In this document: positions 53,573-61,750 of the stretch, in pieces
Layout of the letters: each line of letters begins with the position of its first letter
Numbering within the stretch: the first letter of the stretch is position 1
From: JBLNDJ01 sp050261515
Lineage (GTDB): Bacteria > Acidobacteriota > Terriglobia > Bryobacterales > Bryobacteraceae
NCBI GenBank assembly: GCA_050261515.1
Contig: JBLNDJ010000017.1
Span: 109,319-173,318 of the forward strand
DNA length: 64,000 nucleotides
Direction: 5' to 3'
The notes under the pieces: model-generated
Databases searched by the model: none
The model's input: the letters and a program-made list of their open reading frames with translations, nothing else
What the model was told of the DNA's origin: nothing
Position numbers and translations under genes: made by a program

Positions 53573-54397
53573 CTATCTCATCAACCCGCGCAGATACGCG
53601 ACGTTCCGCTGCAAATCCCCCGCCATCGACCCCGAAGGCGCGCCCGTCTCAAGGTTCGCAAACCCACGGAACCCGATCTCCCGCAGCGCCCCCAGCACCC
53701 CCGGAAAATTCACTTTCCCCTCGCCCAAATATCCCTTGTCCTTGAAGTGAAGCTGGCAAATCCGCTCCGCGCCGAGCCAGCGAATCTCTTTCGCCGCATC
53801 CACGCCCACCATGTTCGTCGCGTTGCCGACGTCGTAGTAAATCTTGAACACCTTCGACCCCACGCGGTCCATCGCGCGCGCATTGTCCTCGGCATTCAGC
53901 AGGTTTTCGAACCCAAGAATTACGCCCGCCCGCTCGGCCTCCGGAGCCAGCTCGCGGAACGCGCCGGCGACCGTGTCCAGCTCCTGCCGGTTCAGCACCG
54001 AGCACTTACCGAAGAACACGGTCATGAGGATCCGCGCATTGAGCTTGCGCGTAATCTCGATCCCCTTCGACACAAGCGCCGGCGCCTTGGCGTCGTTCTT
54101 CAGGCAATTCGCATGGAGAATGTCGATGTAGGTAGCGTCGAGCGGAACCCCGTGCTTCTTCGATTCGGCGACGAAAGAGGATTGCAGCGCGGAGTCTTCG
54201 AGCGCCAGCCCGCCCTCGGGAGTCCGTCCAAGCGTGACCTGAAGCCCCGCCAGGCCGAAGCTCTTCGCCAATGCGACCGCCTCGGGCTTTGAAGCCTTTC
54301 CGAGCACGCCGTCCATCACACCGATCTTGAGCCCGCCCGTCTGCCGGGCAAACGCGGCTCCCGCCGCCGCAGCCATGAACACACGCCGGGTGATCAT
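53573..54397 (-). CDS. Tat-exported sugar-phosphate isomerase/epimerase-like TIM barrel
   Basis: The 274-residue protein has a twin-arginine signal (MITRRVFMAAAAGAAFAR) and an AP-endonuclease-2/xylose-isomerase-like barrel. Likely metal ligands are Glu in LGFENLLNAEDN, Asp in YYDVGNATN, His in CQLHFKDK, and Glu in NLETGA. The family isomerises or epimerises sugars or inositols. Exported members with this signal are frequent in Acidobacteria and Planctomycetes. It lies 11 bp after the LOG-family gene and may be read from the ribosomal cluster. Confidence 0.8.
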   Translation of the reverse strand: MITRRVFMAAAAGAAFARQTGGLKIGVMDGVLGKASKPEAVALAKSFGLAGLQVTLGRTPEGGLALEDSALQSSFVAESKKHGVPLDATYIDILHANCLKNDAKAPALVSKGIEITRKLNARILMTVFFGKCSVLNRQELDTVAGAFRELAPEAERAGVILGFENLLNAEDNARAMDRVGSKVFKIYYDVGNATNMVGVDAAKEIRWLGAERICQLHFKDKGYLGEGKVNFPGVLGALREIGFRGFANLETGAPSGSMAGDLQRNVAYLRGLMR

Positions 54398-54408
54398 ACG
54401 GCTTCCGA

Positions 54409-54948
54409 TTATGCCACGCGCAGCAGCCGCTCGATCATCCGCTCCGGATCGTCGTCGCACAGAACCAGCCCGCGATTCACAGGCTTAACAAACCCCTCGG
54501 CGACCGCATGGTCCAGCATCCCGAGCAGCCCATCGAAGTACCCGCACACATTCAGCACCCCGCAAGCTTTACGATGAATGCCGAGCTGAGTCCACGTCAC
54601 GGCTTCGAAGAACTCATCGAGCGTGCCGTACCCGCCGGGCAGCGCAAGGAAGGCGTTGGAAAGCGCCGACATCATCGCCTTCCGCTCATGCATCGTGGAA
54701 ACAACGCGCAGGTCCGGCAGCCCCAGGTGAGCCACCTCTCTCGCCACCAGCGACTCGACGATGACTCCCGTCACCTCGCCGCCCGCGGCCATCGCGGCGT
54801 CGGCCGCCACGCCCATCAGCCCGACGTTGCTGCCGCCGTAAACCAGCCCGACACCCCTGCGCGCCAGAGCAGTGCCCACCGCGGCCGCCGCCGCGCGATA
54901 TTCCGGCCGGGCGCCGCCGCTCGACCCGCAGTAGACGCAGATGCGCAC
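54409..54948 (-). CDS. LOG-family protein (nucleoside-monophosphate phosphoribohydrolase)
   Basis: The 179-residue protein starts MRICVYCGSS and contains the LOG signature PGGYGTLDE plus the MHERK stretch (STMHERKAMM). The family cleaves nucleoside 5'-monophosphates to base and ribose 5-phosphate; plant and some bacterial members release cytokinins. It begins 8 bp after frr and probably shares its transcript. Confidence 0.85.
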   Translation of the reverse strand: MRICVYCGSSGGARPEYRAAAAAVGTALARRGVGLVYGGSNVGLMGVAADAAMAAGGEVTGVIVESLVAREVAHLGLPDLRVVSTMHERKAMMSALSNAFLALPGGYGTLDEFFEAVTWTQLGIHRKACGVLNVCGYFDGLLGMLDHAVAEGFVKPVNRGLVLCDDDPERMIERLLRVA

Positions 54949-54956
54949 CCGCCGCT

Positions 54957-55559
54957 CTACTTCAGCTCCAGGACTTCTTTTTCCTTCGCCTTCGCTGCCT
55001 GGTCCACCTTCGCCATCGTGGCGTCGGTCAGCTTCTGGATTTCATCGAGCGCGCGCTTCTCATCATCCTCGCTGATGAGCTTGTCCTTCAGCAGTTTCTT
55101 CACGCTCTCGTTGGCGTCGCGCCGGATGTTCCGCACGCGGACGCGGTGTTCTTCGGCGACGTTATGCAGGTGCTTGACCAACTCCTTGCGCCGCTCTTGA
55201 GTCAGCGCCGGAATCGGAACACGAATTATCTTGCCGTCGTTGGACGGGTTCAGCCCGAGGTCGGACGCCCGGATCGCCTTCTCGATCGCCCCGATCTGCG
55301 ACGCGTCCCACGGCTGAAGCGTGATCAGGGAAGGCTCGGGAACGTGCAGCGTCGCCACCTGGTTGAGCGGCGTCGGCGTCCCGTAGTAGTCCACCCGGAT
55401 CGGCTCGAGCAGCGCAATTGACGCCCGCCCCGTCCGGACCGTCGCCAGCGCGTGTTGCAGGTCCGCCAGCACCTTGTCCATGCGCGCTTTCGCGCTCGTT
55501 TCCACTTCTTTCACCGATTGAAATGTATGCGCGGATGCTTCGGTTTGTCCCGTTTTCAT
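54957..55559 (-). CDS. frr: Ribosome recycling factor
   Basis: The protein has 200 residues, slightly longer than the usual 185 because of about 15 extra N-terminal residues (MKTGQTEASAHTFQ). The conserved core is present (MDKVLADLQHALATVRTGRA, NPSNDGKIIRVPIPALTQER, VRVRNIRRDAN). It splits post-termination ribosomes with EF-G. ATG 55559 has AGGA at 5 nt; a GTG at the start of the conserved part has none, so the longer form is preferred. Confidence 0.95.
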   Translation of the reverse strand: MKTGQTEASAHTFQSVKEVETSAKARMDKVLADLQHALATVRTGRASIALLEPIRVDYYGTPTPLNQVATLHVPEPSLITLQPWDASQIGAIEKAIRASDLGLNPSNDGKIIRVPIPALTQERRKELVKHLHNVAEEHRVRVRNIRRDANESVKKLLKDKLISEDDEKRALDEIQKLTDATMAKVDQAAKAKEKEVLELK

Positions 55560-55587
55560 AGGTTCCTGCCTCGGGCAGGCCGGCGCG

Positions 55588-56292
55588 CTACTGTATGAGC
55601 GTGCCGACCGGCTCTCCCATAGATATTCGCATTATATTGCCGGGAACGTTCAGGTTGAAAACCATCATCGGGAGGCGGTTCTCGCGGCACATCGCCACGG
55701 CCGTGGCGTCGAGCACGCCGAGCGCCTTGGCCAGCACCTCGGCGTAGGAAACGGTCGAGTAACGCACGGCGTCGCTGTTGGCCAGCGGGTCTTTGTCGTA
55801 GACGCCGTCCACGCGCGTGCCTTTCGCCATGATCTGCGCTTTGATCTCGAGCGCGCGCAGCGTCGCCGCCGTGTCTGTGGAGAAATACGGATTCGAGGTG
55901 CCCGCCGCGAAGATGACGACGCGCCCCTTCTCGAGATGCCGCACCGCGCGCCGCCGTATGTAAGGCTCGGCCACCGGCCGCATCTCGATCGCGGTCATGA
56001 CGCGCGTCGGGACGCCCTGCTGCTCGAGCGCGTCCTGGAGCGCCAGCGCGTTGATCACCGTCGCCAGCATGCCCATGTGATCGGCCGTGACGCGGTCCAT
56101 GTTCTTGGCCGCCGCCACGCCGCGGAAAAAATTCCCGCCGCCCACGACGATGCCCATTTGGACGCCGGCGCGCGAGACCTCCGCGATCTCGCCCGCCAGC
56201 TCCCTCGCCTTCGCGGGCTCGATTCCGAAACTGCCCTGCCCTGCCAGAGCCTGCCCGCTCAGCTTCAGCAGAATGCGCTCGTATCTCGCCAC
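55588..56292 (-). CDS. pyrH: UMP kinase
   Basis: The 234-residue protein has the amino-acid-kinase fold (ILLKLSGQALAGQGSFGI, GIVVGGGNFFRG, IFAAGTSNPYFSTDTAA). It phosphorylates UMP to UDP and, as a hexamer, is regulated by GTP and UTP in other bacteria. The order rpsB-tsf-pyrH-frr is the common bacterial one. Confidence 0.95.
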   Translation of the reverse strand: MARYERILLKLSGQALAGQGSFGIEPAKARELAGEIAEVSRAGVQMGIVVGGGNFFRGVAAAKNMDRVTADHMGMLATVINALALQDALEQQGVPTRVMTAIEMRPVAEPYIRRRAVRHLEKGRVVIFAAGTSNPYFSTDTAATLRALEIKAQIMAKGTRVDGVYDKDPLANSDAVRYSTVSYAEVLAKALGVLDATAVAMCRENRLPMMVFNLNVPGNIMRISMGEPVGTLIQ

Positions 56293-56302
56293 GGCGGTTA
56301 AT

Positions 56303-56932
56303 TTACTGCTGCGCCGGCTGCTCGTCGGCCGCGGCCGTCTCGCCCAGCTTGAATCGCACGAACCGCGCCACGTTGATGTTCTCGCCCATCTTCGCGATCT
56401 TGGTTGCGATCAACTGCCCCACGCTCAGCGTCGGCTCTTTGACGAAGGGCTGGTCGTACAGGCACACGGCTTCGTAGAACTTCGCCAGCCGGCCTTCGAC
56501 GATCTTATCGACGACCTTCTCCGGCTTGCCTTCGGCCAGCGTGCGCTCGCGCTCGATCGTCCGCTCGCGCTCGAGCAGCGCCGGCGTGACGTCTTCCCGC
56601 CTGATGAACTGCGGATCTGCCGCCGCAATCTGCATCGCGATGTCGTGCACGAGCTGTTTGAAATCGTCCGTGCGCGCCACGAAGTCCGACTCGCAGTTGA
56701 CTTCCACCAGCACGCCAAGCTGCGCGCCCGGATGAATGTAGCTCGCGATCAATCCCTGCTTGGTCGCGCGCGTGGCCTTCTTCGCCGCCGACGCGATGCC
56801 GCGCTTCCGCAGCACAACTTCGGCTTCGGCAAGATCGCCGCCCGCTTCCGCCAGCGCCTTCTTGCACTCCATCATGCCCGCGCCCGTGCGCTCCCGAAGC
56901 TCTTTGACCAACGTCGCAGTAATTTCCGCCAT
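56303..56932 (-). CDS. tsf: Elongation factor Ts
   Basis: The 209-residue protein has the nucleotide-exchange N-terminus (LVKELRERTGAGMMECKKAL) and a single core domain with VEVNCESDFVAR. This is the short form, since enterobacterial EF-Ts has about 280 residues. It recycles EF-Tu-GDP. The gene is separated from rpsB by 121 bp holding a long inverted repeat. Confidence 0.95.
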   Translation of the reverse strand: MAEITATLVKELRERTGAGMMECKKALAEAGGDLAEAEVVLRKRGIASAAKKATRATKQGLIASYIHPGAQLGVLVEVNCESDFVARTDDFKQLVHDIAMQIAAADPQFIRREDVTPALLERERTIERERTLAEGKPEKVVDKIVEGRLAKFYEAVCLYDQPFVKEPTLSVGQLIATKIAKMGENINVARFVRFKLGETAAADEQPAQQ

Positions 56933-56969
56933 ATGTATCTCTACCCGCTTCCTGACTAAAAACCAAAGC

Positions 56970-57044
56970 TCACCGCAGAGACACAGAGATCGCAGCGAAA
57001 GATCTTTAGAGAATTCCTCTGCGTTCTCTGCGTCTCTGCGGTGA
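56970..57044. repeat. 26-bp imperfect inverted repeat between rpsB and tsf
   Basis: The arms at 56970-56995 (TCACCGCAGAGAC...) and 57019-57044 (...GTCTCTGCGGTGA) match in 24 of 26 positions and flank a 23-nt centre containing the palindrome AAAGATCTTT (56998-57007). The arms are themselves built from repeated CAGAGA/CTCTGCG words. From memory, very similar CTCTGCGTCTCTGCGGTG sequences recur between genes in many environmental bacteria, so this may be a dispersed repeat that inserted here. Confidence 0.8.
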
Positions 57045-57053
57045 AGAATTTTC

Positions 57054-57953
57054 TTACGAGCGCTCTTCCCGGGCAGGCTCCGCGGCCGCCTCGCCTTCGG
57101 TCGCCGGTCCCTTGCGCGGCAGCGACATCGACGGCAGGTCCTCGTCCGGAATGCTCTCGTTCATCAACTGCTCGGCGTAGCGCGGATCCACGTATTGCGT
57201 GTACTCCGGAATCTCCTCGAGAGGCGTTTCATCGGTCACGATCTTCTCGGCCGCGAACTCCTGCTCGGTCGCCAGCGCCCTGCCCTCGATCACCGCATCG
57301 GCGATCTTGCTCGAAAACAGCCGGATCGCGCGCAGCGCGTCGTCGTTGCCCGGAATCGGCAGGTCCACCATGTCCGGATCGCAGTTCGTATCCACCACCG
57401 CGACCACCGGGATCCCCAACTTCCGGGCTTCCCGCACCGCGATGTCTTCCTTGTTCGAATCGATCACGAACAGGTAATCCGGCAGCCCCGGCATTTCCTT
57501 GATGCCCGCCAGGTACTGTTGCAGGTGCTTCCGCTCCCGCTCCAGCCGCGTGATTTCCTTTTTCGACCGGCCGGCGTACTGCTGTTCGGTCGCGAGCATG
57601 TCCAGTTCCTTGAGCCGCTTGATCGACCGCTGGATCGTGACGTGGTTCGTCAGCAGCCCGCCCAGCCACCGCTGGTTGACATAGAACATGCCGCACCGTG
57701 TAGCTTCTTCCGAGATCGCTTCCTGCGCCTGGCGCTTGGTGCCCACGAAGAGAATGTTCTTCCCCTGCGAGGCCATCTCGCCTACGAAGCGCATCGCTTC
57801 CTTGAACAGCTTCAGCGTCTTCTGCAGGTCGATGATGTAAATCCCGTTGCGTTCGCCGAAGATGTATTCTTTCATCTTCGGATTCCAGCGCTTGGTCTGG
57901 TGCCCGAAGTGAACGCCCGCTTCGAGCAATTCTTTCATTGAAATTGACGGCAA
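57054..57953 (-). CDS. rpsB: 30S ribosomal protein S2
   Basis: The 299-residue protein is a clear S2 (MKELLEAGVHFGHQTKRWNP, IDLQKTLKLF, NQRWLGGLLTN, PVVAVVDTNCDPD). It is longer than the typical 230-260 because of an acidic Ala/Glu-rich tail (residues about 240-299). I chose TTG 57953: AGGAGG stands 4-5 nt before it, while the ATG five codons on would be too far from that ribosome site, and the family begins a few residues before Met-Lys. Confidence 0.93.
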   Translation of the reverse strand: MPSISMKELLEAGVHFGHQTKRWNPKMKEYIFGERNGIYIIDLQKTLKLFKEAMRFVGEMASQGKNILFVGTKRQAQEAISEEATRCGMFYVNQRWLGGLLTNHVTIQRSIKRLKELDMLATEQQYAGRSKKEITRLERERKHLQQYLAGIKEMPGLPDYLFVIDSNKEDIAVREARKLGIPVVAVVDTNCDPDMVDLPIPGNDDALRAIRLFSSKIADAVIEGRALATEQEFAAEKIVTDETPLEEIPEYTQYVDPRYAEQLMNESIPDEDLPSMSLPRKGPATEGEAAAEPAREERS

Positions 57954-58130
57954 AAAGCCTCCTGTACTACCGGTTGTTTACCCGTGCGAGCGGTCCAAAG
58001 CGGTATTTGCCCGTGCGAGTCTGTGTGGAAGGACTGCGGCGCGCGCCGTGCGCGCCGCGTGAGAAAATTCGGTTGCACGCCGCCCCGCCGGCAGATACAA
58101 GCGAGAGGCGGCATGCGGCTGGACACAACG
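57954..58130 (-). other. rpsB leader region with direct repeats and a GC hairpin
   Basis: This 177-bp gap between rpsI and rpsB holds two imperfect 19-20-bp direct repeats (57971-57990 and 58001-58019, sharing CCCGTGCGAG). A perfect 9-bp inverted repeat lies at 58036-58058 (GCGGCGCGC with GCGCGCCGC, 5-nt loop). The hairpin could end rpsI transcription or form part of an rpsB leader; no U-run follows on the minus strand. Confidence 0.45.
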
Positions 58131-58526
58131 TTAGCGCTTCGAGAACTGGAACCGCTTCCGCGCGCCCTTCTGGCCGTACTTCTTCCGCTCGTGCTTCCGC
58201 GGATCTCGGGTGAGATAACCAAGCTGCTTCAGCTTCGGCCGCAGCTCGAGGTTGAACTCGATCAGCGCCCGCGCAATACCCAGTTTGATCGCGCCCGCCT
58301 GCCCCGTCATCCCGCCGCCATTGGCCAGGATCAGTACGTCGAACTTATCCGCCGTCTCGGTGGCAAGCAGCGGCTGGCGCACGATCCCGCGGCACGCCTC
58401 GGTCGGAAAATAATCTTCGAACGCCCGGTTGTTGATCGTGATCTGACCTTTGCCCGGCCGCAGGAACACACGCGCCACCGAAGTCTTTCTCCGGCCCGTG
58501 CCTAAATGCTGAACTTGAGCTGCCAC
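58131..58526 (-). CDS. rpsI: 30S ribosomal protein S9
   Basis: The 131-residue protein has GTGRRKTSVARVFLRPGKG near its start and the conserved basic tail RKKYGQKGARKRFQFSKR that reaches the ribosomal P site. GTG 58526 is used, with AGAGGA 8 nt upstream. It follows rplM by 16 bp, the usual L13-S9 pair. Confidence 0.95.
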   Translation of the reverse strand: MAAQVQHLGTGRRKTSVARVFLRPGKGQITINNRAFEDYFPTEACRGIVRQPLLATETADKFDVLILANGGGMTGQAGAIKLGIARALIEFNLELRPKLKQLGYLTRDPRKHERKKYGQKGARKRFQFSKR

Positions 58527-58542
58527 TCGAAATCCTCTCTGT

Positions 58543-58980
58543 TTACTTGTTCGCCAGTGCGATCGCGGCCGGCTTCTGCGCCTGGTGCGGATGCTTGTCC
58601 GCCGCGTACACGCGCAGCTTCCGGAACATGTGCTTTCCGAGCTTCGTCTTGGGGAGCATCCCCGCAACCGCTTCTTCGAGCAACTGCGCCGGACGCTTCG
58701 CCCGCAACTTCTTCGCGGTGATCTCCGCCAGCCCGCCCGGATAACCGCTGTGCCGGCGATAAAGTTTTTGGTCTTCCTTGCGCCCCGTCAACCGCACCTT
58801 CGCGGCGTTCAGGATGATCACGTGGTCCCCCGTATCGATAAACGGGGTATAAGTCGCTTTATGCTTGCCCATCAGGAGCATCGCCGCACGGCTCGCAACG
58901 CGGCCCAACGATTCATCCTGGGCATCCAAAATGTGCCACGCGCGCGCAATCTCCCTCTCGGACGGAAACTGGGTATTCAT
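58543..58980 (-). CDS. rplM: 50S ribosomal protein L13
   Basis: The 145-residue protein matches L13 (AWHILDAQDESLGRVAS, GKHKATYTPFIDTGDHVIIL, YRRHSGYPGGL, GMLPKTKLG). It is the first gene of the translation cluster. Its AGGAG ribosome site is unusually far from the ATG (15 nt), and the spacer contains GGACA...TGTCC, which can pair and bring the site closer. Confidence 0.95.
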   Translation of the reverse strand: MNTQFPSEREIARAWHILDAQDESLGRVASRAAMLLMGKHKATYTPFIDTGDHVIILNAAKVRLTGRKEDQKLYRRHSGYPGGLAEITAKKLRAKRPAQLLEEAVAGMLPKTKLGKHMFRKLRVYAADKHPHQAQKPAAIALANK

Positions 58981-59017
58981 GGACAGACCTGTCCGCTCCT
59001 TTGGCCGTAAAAACTTT

Positions 59018-59047
59018 AGAGTACCGGACCGGGGCCTTTGCTGTCAA
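59018..59047 (-). promoter_or_regulatory. Promoter of the rplM-rpsI operon
   Basis: On the minus strand a perfect TTGACA (59042-59047) and TACTCT (59018-59023) are 18 bp apart, about 38 bp upstream of the rplM ATG. The predicted start gives a leader of about 31 nt that contains the ribosome site and the small hairpin. Confidence 0.65.
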
Positions 59048-59124
59048 TAAGCCTGAGCGGCGCGAAGCGCCCAGTGGACACAACGGCCTGTCCCCGGAAT
59101 GCCGGTGTTATCATAAGACCGCCC

Positions 59125-59535
59125 ATGCCCGCCAAGCCCATCGTCGATTACCTTTGGCGCCTCGTCCGGGAAAACCCCGACGTCATCCCCCAAATCGTCA
59201 AAATCGCCAAGGAAAAATTCGGCTCGAGCGAACCGCCGCCCGCCGGGGCTCCACCCCCGCCGCCATCCGCCCCCGAGGGCCGCTCCGACGCCGAACGCAT
59301 TGACCAGCTCGAAACCGGGATCGCCAGCGCCGGCCGCCTCATCGGAGTCCTCGAAAGCCGCCTCGATGACCAGGCTCAACGACTCCAGTCCACCCTCACA
59401 ACCATCGAAACCCGCTTGGCCAGAGCCGAAGCGCACAACACCCGCCTCGCCGCGCGTCTCCGCACCGCCATCATCGCGTTCGCCATCGCCCTTGCCGCGG
59501 CCCTCGCCCTCCTTGTTTATCTCCTCGCGCGCTGA
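59125..59535 (+). CDS. Tail-anchored coiled-coil protein of unknown function
   Basis: The 136-residue protein has a Pro-rich stretch (PPPAGAPPPPPSAP, about 38-51) and a predicted coiled coil with LESRLDDQAQRLQSTLTTIE. A C-terminal membrane helix (IIAFAIALAAALALLVYLLA) then ends almost immediately, so most of the protein is cytoplasmic. TATCAT ends 10 nt before ATG 59125. No family is recognised. Confidence 0.65.
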   Translation: MPAKPIVDYLWRLVRENPDVIPQIVKIAKEKFGSSEPPPAGAPPPPPSAPEGRSDAERIDQLETGIASAGRLIGVLESRLDDQAQRLQSTLTTIETRLARAEAHNTRLAARLRTAIIAFAIALAAALALLVYLLAR

Positions 59536-59556
59536 TAGGCTGTACCATCAGCCGCC

Positions 59557-61005
59557 ATGAAATCCACACTCGCCCTATTCGCCGCGCTCGCCGCCCCCAT
59601 TCTCGCCGGGGCCGCGCAGCCCGTCCGCGTCCTGATCGTCACCGGCCAAAGCGACACCCAGTATCACAACTGGCGCCTCACCACGCCCTTCATCGAAAAG
59701 GTGCTCGGCGACGCTGGCCGCTTCGAAACGCGGGTCACCCAAGAGCCGAAGGGTATCACGCGGGACACGCTCGCCGGCTACGACGTCATCGTCTTCAACT
59801 ACATGGGCCCGCGCTTCGGCAAGGCCGCCGAGACAGCCATCGAAGAATTCGTCCGCTCCGGCAAAGGCTTCGTATCCTTCCATGGCACCACCTACGGCCC
59901 GCTCATGGGAACGATTCAGTCACCCGGAGGAGGCTGGAGGCCCGGCGAACCCTGGGCCGCTTACAGCGACATGCTTGGAGTTTCCTGGGCCGCCGAAAAC
60001 ATCGGCCACGCCGTCCGCCACGCCTTCACGGTCAAGCTCGCCGACCGCGAGCACCCCATCACCGCCGGCCTCGACCCCGAATTCACGGTCAACGACGAGC
60101 TCTACCATAAGATGAATCACCACCCCGGCATCCACGTCCTCGCCGCGGCCTACGACGACCCCGCGCGCGGAGGCACTGGCAAGTCCGAGCCCATCGCCTG
60201 GACCAACTCCTACGGAAAGGGGCGCGTCTACCACTGCACGCTGGGCCACGACACCAACGCCCTCTATGAACCCGAAGCTATGCGCCTGTTCGCGAGAGCC
60301 GTCGAGTGGGCCGGCGCCGGCTCGGTCGAACAAGCTGCGCCGCCCAAGGACGACGCGGTCCGGGTCCTGGTCGTCACCGGAGGCCACGCGTACGAGCCGT
60401 CGTTCTACGAGGTCTTCCAGAACCGCCCCGGCATCCACTGGACGCACGCCACCTCGCAGCAAGAGGCGTTCACCCCGGGCATGAAGGACCGTTGGGACGT
60501 CACCGTTCTCTACGACATGTACAACGAGATCGGCGAAGCCGAGCGGAAGAACCTGCGCGAGTACGTCGAAGCCGGTAAGGGCGTCGTCGCGCTGCACCAC
60601 GCGATCGTGGACTACACATCCTGGCCCTGGTGGTACGAGCAGGTCATCGGAGGGAAGTATTTCGAGAAGCCCGTCGAAGGCCACACCGCCTCGCACTACA
60701 AAGAAGGAGTAGAGATGATCGTCCGCCCCGCGAAGGGAATGGAGAACCATCCCATCGTCCGAGGCCTGGGCGAGCTCGTCACCGAGGACGAATGCTACCG
60801 AGGCATGTGGCACGCCCCCGGCATCAAAGTCCTCATGGAAACCGGGAATGATCTGAACGACCGCCCCGTCGTCTACCTCGGGCCGAGCCCCGCCTTCCGG
60901 GCCGTCTACATCCAACTCGGCCACGACTCCTTCACGCACCGCCACCCCGGCTACCAGGCCCTCGTCCACAATGCGATCCTCTGGGCCGCGGGTAGAACAA
61001 GATGA
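59557..61005 (+). CDS. Exported protein with two ThuA domains
   Basis: The 482-residue protein has a signal peptide (LFAALAAPILAGAAQ). It has two consecutive ThuA/glutamine-amidotransferase-like domains: the first from VRVLIVTGQSDTQYHNW to about residue 255, the second from VRVLVVTGGHAYEPSFYEV to the end. Each has the GKGFVSFHGT or GKGVVALHHA strand-loop at the position of the amidotransferase nucleophile, with no Cys. ThuA proteins take part in disaccharide (trehalose-type, keto-sugar) use. The tandem arrangement suggests an internal pseudo-dimer. Confidence 0.8.
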   Translation: MKSTLALFAALAAPILAGAAQPVRVLIVTGQSDTQYHNWRLTTPFIEKVLGDAGRFETRVTQEPKGITRDTLAGYDVIVFNYMGPRFGKAAETAIEEFVRSGKGFVSFHGTTYGPLMGTIQSPGGGWRPGEPWAAYSDMLGVSWAAENIGHAVRHAFTVKLADREHPITAGLDPEFTVNDELYHKMNHHPGIHVLAAAYDDPARGGTGKSEPIAWTNSYGKGRVYHCTLGHDTNALYEPEAMRLFARAVEWAGAGSVEQAAPPKDDAVRVLVVTGGHAYEPSFYEVFQNRPGIHWTHATSQQEAFTPGMKDRWDVTVLYDMYNEIGEAERKNLREYVEAGKGVVALHHAIVDYTSWPWWYEQVIGGKYFEKPVEGHTASHYKEGVEMIVRPAKGMENHPIVRGLGELVTEDECYRGMWHAPGIKVLMETGNDLNDRPVVYLGPSPAFRAVYIQLGHDSFTHRHPGYQALVHNAILWAAGRTR

Positions 61006-61184
61006 AACTGCACACCTATCTCAACTACGGAGGTAATTGCGAACAGGCGTTCCGTTTCTACGAACAGCATCTCGGGGGAAAGATCACGGCACTGCAGTAC
61101 CACGGGGAGACCTTCTTCGCTTTTCGGTTTGCGATGCTCCGGGACAAGTTCGGCACGTCCTGGATGATCCTCCACGAGCGTTAG
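61002..61184 (+). pseudogene. VOC/PhnB-like protein with an in-frame internal deletion
   Basis: The 60-codon frame joins a normal PhnB-like start (MKLHTYLNYGGNCEQAFRFY, GGKITALQYHGET) directly to a normal PhnB-like end (FAMLRDKFGTSWMILHER). The middle 70-80 residues of the VOC fold are missing, although the frame is intact. A functional metal site is unlikely. Its start overlaps the ThuA stop by 4 bp. Confidence 0.7.
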
Positions 61185-61186
61185 CC

Positions 61187-61642
61187 ATGGCCATAGCGGT
61201 CGTAACGGGAGCTTCCACCGGCATAGGGCGGGAACTCGCCCGCCTCTCGCTCCCCTCCGCCCCTGAAGAAATTCTGCAGGCGCTCGCCCCGCAGCCTCTC
61301 CGACGTCGAGCTTCTGATCAACAACGCCGGAGTCGGCTTCCTCGGCTCCTTCGCCGCGCTCGACACCGAAAAGCAGATGAGCATGCTCCGCCTGAACGTG
61401 GACGCGCTCACGCACCTGACGCGCCTGCTGCTGCCGGCAATGATTAAGCGAGGAAACGGCAGAATCTTAAACGTAGCCTCGACCGCCGCCTTCCAGCCCG
61501 GCCCCCTGATGGCTTCGCCGCGATGATGAAAGGAAAGCCCCTCATCATCCCCGGCCTGCTGAATCGCCTCGGGGCCTTCGGAGTCCGCTTTGCACCTCGC
61601 CAGGCCGCCGCAGCAGTGGCCCGCCGCCTCCAGGAAGAGTAA
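61187..61642 (+). pseudogene. Short-chain dehydrogenase remnant
   Basis: Three blocks of one SDR are visible in different frames. MAIAVVTGASTGIGRELARL is the cofactor-binding start. Next comes DVELLINNAGVGFLGSFAAL running to RILNVASTAAFQPG. Last is MMKGKPLIIPGLLNRLGAFG to RRLQEE with a TAA stop. The part with the YxxxK catalytic residues and part of the N-terminal half are deleted. It follows the damaged VOC gene by 2 bp, so this stretch has suffered several deletions. Confidence 0.75.
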
Positions 61643-61750
61643 GGACTTTCGACGGCATAGCGATCTCCCGGAATCCGCCGCCCCAAGTCTCGCCAGCGCG
61701 CTGCTGAGTGACACTGGGTCGCCGGTCAGAGTGAGCGCCCGCTTGCCGGC

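Noticed and set aside
58119..59092. GGACACAACG seen at both ends of the rplM-rpsI region
   Set aside because: Ten bases only, at places of different function; likely chance.
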